Positions 33,683 to 45,700 of a DNA stretch of 64,000 bases are shown here, piece by piece. The DNA comes from Clytia hemisphaerica (taxonomy: Eukaryota > Cnidaria > Hydrozoa > Leptothecata > Clytiidae): assembly GCA_902728285.1 (NCBI GenBank), contig CACVBU010000820.1:62001-126000 (forward strand). Direction: 5' to 3'. Numbering within the stretch: position 1 is the stretch's first letter; each line of letters opens with the position of its first letter. The notes beneath the pieces were generated by a model. That model was not told the DNA's origin. It made no database searches and saw only the letters and a program-made list of their open reading frames with translations. The translations under genes were made by a program, and so were the position numbers.

Positions 33683-35898
33683 TTACGCACGAGCCAAAGG
33701 GCATCTCAAGGAATCCTTCAAGCAATCTCGATATTTTGGGTTGATAATTTCACAATATTTTCCACTGCATTTAGGTTCGATTTTCTCACATTGGAAAGCT
33801 TCGTCACACTAAAATAAAAAAATGTACGGCTAATTCGAAACGGTTCGAAACGCAGTTCACAGGTCTAAGACACAGGTCACAGGTCATGCAAACTACAGAC
33901 CGGAAAACTGTAACGCATTCTTATACAGGCCCGGCGGAAGCGGTGAGACTGGGGAAACTCCAGCCTCCCCAACTTTTAAGCAAATGAAGTTTTTTCGCAA
34001 ATTTTTAGCGAATTTTATCTAATTTCGAGCCTTCAACCTCTCCACTTTTATGATTGTTCCACCGGGCCAGGTAACATATAATCTATAACATGTTTCGTAA
34101 AATATTATATGTCATGGAATTGTTGTATAATAAATATCTTATTTAAAGGATTTTATCGATCATCTATCCCAAATGTTGATAAAGTGACACTTAAACTATA
34201 TAAATAATGATGTCATCACAAAATATGAGGTGTGTACACCGAACCGGGGGGGGGGGGGGTACTTAGGCAAAAATAGGTGCTGGGTATGTGCGGACGGTAA
34301 GGGTCGGTTTTCGGAGGTCCCGTCCGCACATACCCCTCATTCACCAACCCTAGTACCCCCCCCGGGACACTAATTTACAATATATTGCTCAATAGGATGC
34401 TAACGGTGTAAGTGGATATAGATATCGACATGTTTCGAAAAAATTTAGTACTCCAAGAGAGCTGTTTTAGAGATGTCATTTAAGCTGTGTCAATGACCTG
34501 TGACCTGCGTTTCAAAATAGCCGAAGAATATAAATAGATTAAGGGAACTAATTTTGGCGAATTTGGCGAGTTTAGACAAAATTCGTCAAAATAAGTTCTC
34601 ACCAAAATTAGATAATTTATTCACTCCCTAAAATAAGCTATCGCCAAAATTAATTTGTTTTGTATTTTGCCAAAACAACCTCTCAAATTTATTAAAAATT
34701 GCTCAAAAATAAGGCAAAATAGGACAGAATTAGCCCATCATTCGCCAAAATTTGACCTTCCGTCAAAATAAGTTCGTGCTAATATGAAAAATTTTAAAAA
34801 AGATATTTGCTGCTCGCCAAAATTAGTTCTCTTTAATGTAATGGAAAAAAAAGGCAAAAGAAAAATTTAATTGAGGACTCAGAAACCATTGTTAGACCTT
34901 CGAAGTTTGTATAACCCAGTGGAGTTGGTGCGAGCAAACTTTTAACTTCGGTGAGATTGTGGCTGAGTGCCTGCATAATAAAGCACTCTTGCACGGGATA
35001 AAATTTCGACTACATTTCTGACGGAAAATAAATAATCAGCAATATGCAAGAGCAAACGTCTATATCGTTAATTTGCACTCGTAGTTTTAATTGATTTTAA
35101 TCGAAAATTTGGTGACTTGGTCTGCTCAAATAAATAAAAGGAAATTTAGCTTACACAGTCACTGTATTTTGATTTGCATTGGCAAAACCAGTCCACAAAA
35201 CAATACCATTTGTCTGAACATTCTTTGTACGTTGTAAGACACTAAAGGAAGAGTAAAAGAAAGTCATTAAGGTTCATGCTCTCTAATTTGAGCTTCAAAA
35301 GGATGAAATTTGATTAGAAAAACAAAACAGATTGAAAGGTAATTAAATAGTCTATCTAGCTTGTATTCTACCAAAAAAACATAATCAAAAACGGCTTAGT
35401 TAATCGGATGAGTGGGTTTCCAACAAAAAGGGACCAAAACAGCTCGATTTGTAACAGCAAGTTTAGAGGTAGAAAAATTTACGATATGATGTACCTGCTG
35501 AATCTTTGAGTTCAACGGCTTGGCTGGTTTTGAAGTGGTCATCGAGGCTGTCATTCCTAAGATACAAAGTCGGTTGATGTTTACACGGATGTGAATGGAA
35601 TTAATGACTCCCATGGATTATTGCTCTACTAAACAAGAGAGCGCGCGGACGATAATGAAAAGTATCTCTATTTACATTACAATATATTTCCAGGCATATA
35701 TCACATAATACGTTCACATTACTTGTATTTACTCTCAAAGACCTTATACATTATACATATGACATAACTTTACCCAGGAAAAGGTAAACCACACCACCTC
35801 ATGCAAGGCCGTTTTACGTTCATTGTGCAGCCGTAACTAAGAAAATTACCTTGCATCGCACAGAGTGTAAAACAACAAAACAAAAGTTTTCCCAGCAT
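33683..35898 (-). CDS. Small secreted 12-cysteine protein, gene 2
   Basis: Four exons: 35850-35898, 35495-35556, 35155-35241, 33683-33808, with exactly the same phases (1, 0, 0) as gene 1. The 107-aa product starts with the signal peptide MLGKLLFCCFTLCA, then a Ser/Thr/Pro/Lys linker, module 1 (C-6-C-5-C-5-C-1-C-6-C) and module 2 (C-5-C-6-C-4-C-9-C-6-C). Module 2 is about 80% identical to gene 1 (for example CSGKYCEII, CLKDSLRCPL). Module 1 and the linker are much more divergent. This is a tandem duplicate on the same strand. Function is unknown; the uneven divergence suggests that module 1 carries the specificity. Confidence 0.8.
34244..34365. repeat. Short G-run MITE in an intron of the 12-Cys gene 2
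   Basis: CCGG plus a G run and GTAC at the left end are mirrored by GTAC, a C run and CCGG at the right. The inner arms GGGTATGTGCGGACGG and its mirror give an almost perfect hairpin. Confidence 0.6.
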
Positions 35899-36962
35899 TT
35901 TCAAAGATTATCACCAAGTGATTGCTCGAGAAGTAAATTGATTTTTTAACAAGTAGAGTTCCTTATCGTTCAAGAACTAGATCTCAATTGAAACATTAGT
36001 GCATGAGAGCACATATGATCAACAAGGCAGGAAGTAAATGGTTTATTTACATCACAGGATGTTTCTATAAGGGACCTCGTTGTTATTTCAATAATCTCGT
36101 TGAAAGGTGATACAAATAATATTGATGTTTGACGTAAAAAGTTACTATGGAATCCTCCTACAAATTTCAAGTTGCTACCAAGTGTTATGATAAGGAGGTC
36201 TGTTATAAAATTAGGTTTGAATGTATATTCTTACACCTTTTTTTCACCATCTCGGAAAGTTTTTTAGATGATCTAATCATGGTAAACGCCCTTGACCCTA
36301 GCCCTTGACCAAATAAACATAAATATGGTATAACATCAGGGTGGTCAAAACAAATGTTTCGTAAAATTAGCTAGAATGCTAAAACAACCCCAAGGCTAAC
36401 AGAAAATTGGAGCCTACTTATAAAAAATGTGTACAAAAGCAATGAAACCCGACTTGTAAACCATTAGCCAAAGCCCTTATTTCAATGGAAAAAGAGGGTC
36501 GATAGGAAGCAAGAATTTTTCTTTTAGTTTTTCTTTATTCACCCTCGCTTGATCAAAATTTCACTTCGTTTTGGTGAAACAGGGGTGTGTATGAAAATCT
36601 CGATTTAAAGAAGAGAGTTATATGAAAAGTCTGCTGGGTGAAATGAGAATTCGAGAGTAAAAAATATTTAGGGGAGTTTTCTTCACAAGAAAGTGTAAAT
36701 GGCCTCTAATGGAGCAACAAGGCTAAAGTTATTGAAAAAACTGGTCGAGTAAAGAAGAAGTAGTGAGCGATATTGACTTTGTAATTGTGACTTTTTTACG
36801 AAACATGCACTGCAGGTGTTTTAAAGAAAAAGAAATTGAAAAAATCGAAAATTATCTCTGAGAGGTTGCTGGCGTATCGTGTTTGAGCTTTCATGATATA
36901 ACAGTCTTACTAAAGAATGGAGGGATACACAAGTACATTCATCGGAGAATAATCGCTTAATT
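35899..36962. other. Intergenic between divergent genes, nothing recognised
   Basis: Shared 5' flank of the minus-strand 12-Cys gene 2 and the plus-strand class C GPCR. No coding sequence or repeat identified. Confidence 0.4.
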
Positions 36963-39365
36963 ATGAATAAGATAAACATTGCACTAGCAATTTTTTCGAC
37001 ATTGATTCAATGGTTATCCGCTGCAGATTTAGAAATGGTTGGATTCTTTTCATCTTGCTTTCCACAATTGAAATCAAACAAACAGAATATTGCTCGAATC
37101 TATCAAGTGGTTTTCGAGGAATATTATAACCCGATACAAAGTACACTGTTAGATGAAAGTGAAATATTTTCGGGCGCTGAAACTATAATCAGAAGGCGTG
37201 GTCAATCGTCTATAAGAAAGTTAAATCCAACAAACCGGCCTCAAATGACTTTCAAACCAGAGAAAAGAAAAATTAGAGGAATCAATTACAAAGGATTCGA
37301 CGTCTGTAGGAATCAAACAAAATTGCAAGAGATTTTGATTGATATTTTCCTCGGTCCACATTATAATAAAGTAAGTACGGGGAAAGAGAGGAATTTCACA
37401 TTGAATCTCGTTGTCAACAATCTCACCAATGAATTAACCGAGCTACTCATCTCTTTTCTCTCCACAACTGATGATGTTCACATGGTTCTTTTTAACGAGG
37501 ATTCAAACAGAATAGGAGAGAATTTATTTTGGAAACAATCTCACATGTTATCTGTACATATTGACATTGGGTACGTGGTCGATTTGATGGACCAAATGAT
37601 GGAACACGCTTCATGGAAGGATATTGGGGTATTGTCCTTCCCAACAAGAAATTTCATGCCATACTATATTGAGCTGAGGGATGAATTTATAAAGACTGTT
37701 TACGATAAGAAAAATACCCGCTTTTTCAACTACTTTCTCGATAATGAAACATTTCCCTTAGACTTTATCCATAAAGTCGCTTCGACCAAAGTGTGGTTCA
37801 TTTTTGGACTTCCCGAAAAACAAAATGCAGTTTTCCAGCGACTTCATGGTGAGAATATTTTCTGGATATTTCAAGACTTTACACCGAACGCTATACAAGA
37901 GAAACAGCCTACTTTCATTAGCATCGGAAACACTGAGCGGAAAGACCGTAATGAATTTGGAATGAAACAATTTGGAATGAAACAGTTTCTCCCGAACCAG
38001 ACAGTCAATTGGTTCATTGATAAAGCGAAAGAAGAATTAAAGGATATTTTCAATTCAACGGAAGATATTAGCAACAAAATAAATCAGTTGACCACTCTCT
38101 ATGATGCATTTTGGTTCAGTCGGCAAATCTATGCTGGTTACAAAATCGAACAAAAAGCAGGTAGTCAAAATATGAGAGAAATCAGCAAAAATGTTTTCCA
38201 ATATGTCAGAAAGACATCATCTCCTGTCATCAAATATTCAACAGGGGACGGAGTTGTGCGAGAGATGGTGATCGACCGAATACGATTCCAGCATCAGAAA
38301 GTCGAAACCCCGTCTGTAATTTGTTACCCAGGCTGGCGTAAGAAGTATGGTGTCATTTCATCAGAGGTTTCGCATGTATCTTGCGGTAATTTTTGTATAA
38401 TGTGTCCCCCTGACTCGATTAAACGTAACAAGGGGGATGGAAAGTGTGAAAAATGCCCAGAATATCACCAAGCAGACTCGAATCGCACGCTATGTATCTC
38501 AAAATTCAAAGCTTTTTACATATGGAGCACCAAAACAAGCAAAACATCGATCATTTATCTTATAATGACGACCCTCTCTTTATTTACGACACTTGTTGTC
38601 ATGGTAACTATAGCAAAACACCGAATGACGCCTATCTGTAGAGCAATTGATTTTGGATTCTCGTTTTTCCACTTAGTGTCTTTATTTGCGATGTTCGTTT
38701 GTCTTCCTGTACTCTATTTGTACCCTCCTTCGCACACGATTTGTATTTTTCAGACATTGACCACCTCCCTCCTTTATACTTTGAATGTCAGTTGTATCAT
38801 CACTAAATCCGATAAAATTCTCTCCGCATTTCGCAATATGCACCATCTAGAAAGAGAAGAGCTCAGGAGAACCAAAATTCAACAATACACCACTATTTTC
38901 ATCTTTCTGTTACTCTCCTTTACTATATGGCTCGTTTGCTCACAGGCTAAACAACTAAAATTTCTTCGTGTAACCGAAGACACGAAATCACTACAACGGA
39001 TAGTGTCATGTGACAACGAACTCCATATCAAAGCCCAATGTGGACTCTTCATCGTTTCGCACATCTTATGCGCTATCCCGGCATACAAAGGAAGAAAGTT
39101 ACCTTGCGTTTTCAATGAAGCCATGATCATTCTTTACAACAGCTTCTTTTGTGTGGTTACCATGGCGATCATGTATCCAATCATGTTCTTTCAACCTAAC
39201 CGGTTCGGTAAAATATTCACGTACTTGTTCGTATTGACCACAAATGGACTTTGTACTTTGATTTTGGTTTATGTTTCAAAATGTACAATTATTGTGTTTG
39301 ATCCTAAGAAAAATACGAAAACCTATTTCACTTCAAAACTTCAACCTCAGGTTTTACAAGCATGA
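36963..39365 (+). CDS. Class C GPCR (metabotropic glutamate receptor superfamily), intronless
   Basis: 800 aa in a single exon. Signal peptide 1-20; extracellular region about 21-445 of Venus-flytrap length but divergent; a Cys-rich linker around 453-515 (CYPGW, SCGNFCIMCPPDS, CEKCPEYHQ), as in NCD3G domains; then seven transmembrane segments from about 525 to 785. The HRMTPICRAIDFG stretch corresponds to the family's loop 1/TM2 signature, and LSFTIWLV to TM5. The C-terminal tail is very short. Orthosteric amino-acid-binding residues could not be identified, so the ligand is unknown. Convergent with TTC27, 433 bp apart at the 3' ends. The family call is firm; subfamily is not. Confidence 0.9.
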   Translation: MNKINIALAIFSTLIQWLSAADLEMVGFFSSCFPQLKSNKQNIARIYQVVFEEYYNPIQSTLLDESEIFSGAETIIRRRGQSSIRKLNPTNRPQMTFKPEKRKIRGINYKGFDVCRNQTKLQEILIDIFLGPHYNKVSTGKERNFTLNLVVNNLTNELTELLISFLSTTDDVHMVLFNEDSNRIGENLFWKQSHMLSVHIDIGYVVDLMDQMMEHASWKDIGVLSFPTRNFMPYYIELRDEFIKTVYDKKNTRFFNYFLDNETFPLDFIHKVASTKVWFIFGLPEKQNAVFQRLHGENIFWIFQDFTPNAIQEKQPTFISIGNTERKDRNEFGMKQFGMKQFLPNQTVNWFIDKAKEELKDIFNSTEDISNKINQLTTLYDAFWFSRQIYAGYKIEQKAGSQNMREISKNVFQYVRKTSSPVIKYSTGDGVVREMVIDRIRFQHQKVETPSVICYPGWRKKYGVISSEVSHVSCGNFCIMCPPDSIKRNKGDGKCEKCPEYHQADSNRTLCISKFKAFYIWSTKTSKTSIIYLIMTTLSLFTTLVVMVTIAKHRMTPICRAIDFGFSFFHLVSLFAMFVCLPVLYLYPPSHTICIFQTLTTSLLYTLNVSCIITKSDKILSAFRNMHHLEREELRRTKIQQYTTIFIFLLLSFTIWLVCSQAKQLKFLRVTEDTKSLQRIVSCDNELHIKAQCGLFIVSHILCAIPAYKGRKLPCVFNEAMIILYNSFFCVVTMAIMYPIMFFQPNRFGKIFTYLFVLTTNGLCTLILVYVSKCTIIVFDPKKNTKTYFTSKLQPQVLQA

Positions 39366-39798
39366 GGGAAGGTTGAATAAGAGTCACATCCAATACGGAT
39401 AATTTTGAAAAAAACTAATTCGGCTTACCTATAAATTCACAATTCCATTAGTTCTTTTTTAATATCACAGCCTCAGACACATGAGTAATGTCCTTTAATA
39501 CTAATAATTTTTTATATTTTTCTATATAAAGAATATCTAAAATCGGAAAGCGATTTTGTATTCGTTGAAACACTAATGCTCTCAATGGGACGATATATCA
39601 CGTGACAATCTTTTGGAAAGAGTTCCTAAAAATGATAGCCGATCTTGATTAGCATTTGTAATTTCACTAATTTTGAAATTATGCATTGAAGCTCCAGATT
39701 TTCATAATCGAACTTAGGAAAAACACCAACATTTCAATTTTGATTAGATAGAAAACGTGTTGATTATTTGACTGCTTTATAAAAATTCTAGAAAAACA

Positions 39799-42700
39799 TT
39801 ATTGTTCCATATTATGCAGAATGTTCTGTAAAGTAGTCAAATGTTCTTGAAGGATATCAATATGAGGTTGAACAGAATCCAAAGTATTGTTCTCGTCGTC
39901 TTTGTATGCTTTCTGAAATATTGAAAAAGAAAAGAAAAAAATATAAACAGGGATGAAGGACTGAATTTATGAAAAAGCAATTTAAAATTGTTATTTGGTA
40001 TTTAGATATCGAAATCAAGGGGGGGGTCATGCAGTTATTATATAAACACTATGACAATTACTACCGTGGTGGTATATAAACCAAAATTTGGGAACACAGT
40101 TACTCCACCAGTGGACTAACTGCAACATGGGTGGTGCCTAAGACCAAAATTGTCGATTTTGGTAGGATATGGTGTACTAAGTGAGCACATTTTTCAATTT
40201 TTCACTTAGAATTTTAGATTTTTAAAAATTCCAGAAGCAAAAAAATTCAAAACATTTTTTTCAATAGTCAAAAAAAAATCACAAAATTTTTTCTTCAATC
40301 AAGGTATGAAAGATATTTTAACAAACTTGGAAAATGATTGAGATATTTAACTCTTGAACAGTCGTTAATAAGACATACCCAGTAAAATGGTATCAAAAAT
40401 AACGAATTCAATGAAAAAATTCCCAAATTTGGCATTTTTGGGGGTGGTATGCACCAATTTTGAGGGTAAAATCACTTAGTACACTATGGAATAACTGCAA
40501 GGGTGGTGGTGTCTGTAGAAAATGTCCAAAATTGCAGTTACTCCACATAGTGTCAAGGAGTAACTGCAAGACCCCCCCTTGTCGAAATACCTATTTATTA
40601 TCATAAAATTTCGAATATTACTAAATGATTTATGCAAACTGATTTATACGACAACATTCACCATACCTGTAATCTAAGGATGAGGTTGCTGATGGACATT
40701 TTGGTGGTTGAATAAAGCGATAAAGAGCGATTTTTTCCTTCCTCGCTTTCACAAACCAAATTTGTCGCTGAAATGACGGAATCGAAAATGTTGCATTAAA
40801 ATAAACTATCAATCTTTTTTTATGAAGACCTGTATGGATTTTAACCTTTAATTTTAAGGCGAATGTCAAGGGGCAATTTATCTTCGATATTTTGACAAAC
40901 AAATATACGTTATTTCAGGGGGGGGGGGGGGGTACAGAGGCAGGGTACTAACCCATAGGGTACTAACTTGATTTTTCACTCAATTTCGTTTTAGTACCAC
41001 CCACCCATATTCAGTACCGGGTACTACTTCATTTTTGCTGTAAAAAATAGAGACACCACCCCCTAAAATCTTATATTTTACAGATTAGACCAAAAGAGAG
41101 GGTACTATGTTAGTTTTTCTGACTGAAATGGACAGATAATTCAAACAAACTATCATTGTTGATTAAGTCAGAAGCTTTTGTCCTTTGATTTTAATAACAC
41201 ACTTCTTGACCATTTCGGAAGTTTTGTCTTCACAAAAAATCAAAAAATTTCAAATCAAAAAAATAATATTTGAAAAAGTCAAAATATTACAAAAGACTAC
41301 TTTTTTTATTGAAAAAGGAGCAAAACTCTGCGAAAAAGTACCCAAATAGTACCCTGTACTTGCTAGAAGAGTGAAAAATACACACCCCACCCCTAAAGTA
41401 GTACTGGGTACTAACTTTTTGAAATGCAAAAATAGACACCACCACCCGGCTATGGGTTAGTACCCTGCCTTTGTACCCCCCCCTGGTTATTTGATCTTAT
41501 TCATTTTTACATGACCTGAACTGGGTCTAAAAAGAACATTCCCAGCCCCTCAAAATTGATAAAGTTGCTCTTTTGCCGAACCAAGGTGGGCAAAGAATAT
41601 TTAGCTTAGACAGCTCTAGTCATTTGGGATTTTATGGTCAGTAAGGAATAAGTGAGAATCCTCTCCATATATGATAAAACGCTGAAAAGGATCAAATTAA
41701 TGAAAAATACCGTCAATGAGTTTCATGGTGACTCTCATGACATCGGGAAGACATTCTTCGCTTTGTTCCCAGTCATGATTTTGTGTATAGCATCGATGTG
41801 AGCGGTATAGATGTTGCAATGCCTGGAAAAAATAAAAATCTGTTAAAAACCGCAAAGTACAGAAGTTTCGGGTTTTCGTTTTAATATTTTTTGGGTGGAA
41901 ATTTTGTATTTTAGTAATTTCGTATTAATTAATTTCAGTTTTTGCCTATGGAAGGTTGGAGCTTTGGGGCACGCCCAGCCCAGCACGTTACAAGCAAAAA
42001 TTTAAAATATCAATTTCAGACTTTGTCATAATAATATTTTAATGTTCACTGGAAGGTATTATTTCCAAAAAAACAAAAATTTTCGATTTTTGACTGTTTT
42101 TTTTTTATTTTTCGTTGGCGTCATGGTTTATGACGTCATTTTACCTTATTTCCTTAATATCTCCTGGCATATTCATTTTCAGATATAGGTTTTGGGCTTT
42201 TTCTATATCAGTTTTTCATGCTCTTTCGAATGGACTAAATTATTTTTTTAATTTTGACGACTTTTTATTTTGGTTGCCATAGTAACCAATGACGTCAGTT
42301 TCCATGGCAACGGGTGGTCACACCCGGCCTCGTCTCTCAAATTTTGATCTTCTACATTCAAGGAACAATAATTAAGGAAAATTAAATCTCTTTGCACAGG
42401 CTTCCTGCACACGGGAAGACATAGTGGCCTCTACTATATGAAGCAGTAGATTTTGCTGAGACTCATCTATTCTCATTTCCTCGTGATTTTCAGGCTTAAA
42501 ATATTCTTGACATGTTAGTTTAGTGACTTATTATCATAAAGTTTAAAAGAGGCTTAAAATCAACATTATTTTATTAGTACATTGCAAGATTAGGCAAAAA
42601 CTGCTTTTGATTTTGTTATAGGTTTTGCAAACAATATTGAATTGAGCCTTGTTCTCATAAAAGAACGTGCATTAAGAAAATGTATTTCACCTTTTCGTTT

Positions 42701-45700
42701 TCGATGAACGTGTTGTGGCTGAGACAAAGTTGAGCGTAAATCTCCCACACGTGTGGATCGCTGGTGATCTGAATAAAAATAAAGGGTGTTAAGCTAGCAA
42801 TAAAAATACAAGATAATCTTCAGTGTATAAAGCTTATCTTGACCGGGATACGAGATCCGATAGACAAAAGTCTCAATATCTCAGTCCAGTGAAGTACATA
42901 TTTGTTTCAAAACTCCATATAAGTTTATGCATGGATTTATTTCGAGCATCAAGTAAAGACGAAAAAGATACCACCACCTGATACACCAGATAACTTCACA
43001 ACTACTAAAACAGTCTTTTTTAAAAAGCCTCCAGTAACCTTAAAGCTAATGAAGTCCACTTGCTCCGGCTTCTTTAAGCCGATTTTAGCCATTTTTCATT
43101 TTTCTATGTAATGAACATCTAAAAATTCTTTTCAAATTAGCTGGGCCCGTAAGATAGTAAATTAATTTGGTTTCGCTTTAACCTTCCTGATAAACACTTA
43201 CTGATGATGTTATATGGGCGAATAATTGTTGTGTTTTTTTCTTCAAACGTCCAACTAGATGGTGTGAAAAATATTAATATAATTGTAACATTGAAAATAC
43301 ACATAACTTTTACAAATGTAATGACAATGTTCTCAAGAACTATTTTGAAGATCCTTAACGGTGAAAATTCAGGCATTAGGTATCAACCCAAATAAAAATG
43401 TGAACAATTTTCGATTGCTTATTCCTTTTGATGAAAATTCTCGTTTTTCAGATCTACACTCAAAAATTACAAAATTTTCTCCCTTGGGCTAAACAACGGT
43501 TTGCCCTTGGTATATCAGACTTCTCATTTCGCTTCTCTTGATATGAAACACTCTTTCTTACGGGTCAACCAAGCAAGAAAATAGGGAAAAGAGCAACTCT
43601 ATACCATTTGCTCCGTTCATATCTACTTCATCTTTGAGGACTGAATCGACCAAAATTTGTAAAACCTGCAAGAATGTAACGAAATTTTAAGTCATTTGTA
43701 AGCGACTTCCAACTTATTAATCGGTTTGATAGAGAAAATAATATGTCAAAGGTCTTGCAAACAGGAAAGGAAAGGTTAACTGTAGTTTCAAGTTGCGATC
43801 ATTTTGAAATTTTAAAAAGCTGATATCTGTAAGTATGAACAATCCATAAAAATCAGTTTAATAACTTAGAAAATAAAGAACCACATACTTCTCTATCCAG
43901 AGTCTTTCGATCCAAGTCAACCAAACGTCGTAATGCATTTATCATTTGATCGAAATTTCCAATATCAGCGGCAACCTATTGAATCCAGCAATATTATGAT
44001 AAGCAAGAGTTTAAGACATATTAAACTTCTTGAGCTAAAGTTCTTAAGAAGAAGGGAGGTATCGAAAAGAAAGTGGTTCGTCTAGAAAGGGAAACAATCA
44101 GGCGAATTCTTGGAATCCATCTTTCTAGATGTTCTTGCTTTCTTTGCTCGCTATCTACCTAAACATTTTTGCGTCTTGAATAGAAAATTCATACCCTTAG
44201 GGGAGACATGGAATTTTTGAAAGGGCAAAACTTATGACGGGGGTGTCTCTAATGAACGATAAAATGGGAAATGTATCCAAATAAGGCAAACATACCAATA
44301 AAAAGTTTTCCCAAACTCTCCAATTATTGTAGCTCAAACTTGATGCTTGTTTCAATGCTTTGTATGCCTTCTTCCTACAGAGAGTGAGAAAAACTAGGTT
44401 TGATCATCGCAACTTAAACTTCTAGATTCGTTATGAAAGACCAAGAAATTAAATCAAGGATCAGAGCGTAGTTACATCTTTTTGAAAGGCTTTCTTACAT
44501 TTGATTGGTGCGAATGAAACAAGCTCCCAAGTTGCTCCAGCATTCAAACATCTAAAATTAAGCCAAAATGTATCTTCTCATAAAAACAAAAATAAAACAA
44601 CATCTAGTGAAATTTTTTAAGAAAAAGAAAATTCGCCTCAAAAATATTTCAGTCATTCAAGTTAAAAAGTTAAAAAGTACTCTGTACAAGAGAATGTGGC
44701 CCTTCGTGGAAACAATTCCTCAGCTGTCTAAAAGCTGTTGAATTTGCCACGTAAAATATTTGTTATAATTATAATTATTTTTATTATTAATAGCGTGTAT
44801 CTCACGTATAACGCACGTAGCGTAGTACAATAATCCGTGGCAATGAATTCTGAAATTTCCGTAGATATCAGGTCCGTTCACAGAAATACCAAATAGCCAC
44901 CGCAAATAGACTTTTGAAGAAAGGTTACCATAAAAAAGGGGAATCAGTGAAGATAAACATTTCTCACATCGGGATCCAGAGAAACAGATGCTTGAAAAGC
45001 TTTGATTGCTCTCTCCAGTTGTTTGATTCCCATGCACGCACAACCTAGTGAAAATGCCATTCCAGGCTGAAAAGTAAAATGTTACAAAAATGTATAATAC
45101 TAGTTGTTTCGATCTTAAAACCCAACAGGGGCAACAAGATTATTCATCTGATGTAATATAAGTCTGTCGTAAATCTATATGTCAGACATTCTATGGAATT
45201 GTTTGTAAAACTTCGAATGGATAAATTCCAGTAAAAATTCCAGTGAAGATTAGTGATATAATAAAATAGCCCTCTTGGAAAGCTTACTTACCTGAAGCGA
45301 GTTGAGTTCCAAAGATTTTTCGAAATGTGGGATAGCTTGTTCGTACTGAAAGGAACAAATTGATTAACCAATACTACGATGGCTCTGAGGGTGAATCTCC
45401 TCTTCTTTTTGAATATGAAAGTTTTTCTACATTTAAACAAAAGGTGAAATTTCTTATGAAATTTGTGAACTGGAACTGTTCAATGGCCCAGAAGGCTTTT
45501 TTGTTTACATATTTTGAGGATTCCCCTGATTTTTAGCTGAGCCTCCTATATCCTAAGTCATAGCTAGTGAGAGTAGGCTAGCCTTAGTTAATTTATTAGT
45601 ATATATTATATATGAATGTGGAAATGGAAAAAGGAGAAAAAGCTTCTCTTTTTTAAATTTCACTTCTCGGAAAGGAAAGAAGAAATCTTGAAAAAGAGAA

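Noticed and set aside
42760-42768. Alternative acceptor at 42769 for a TTC27 exon
   Set aside because: It gives phase 0, while the preceding exon with the strong GTAAGA donor ends in phase 2; the AG at 42761-42762 fits.
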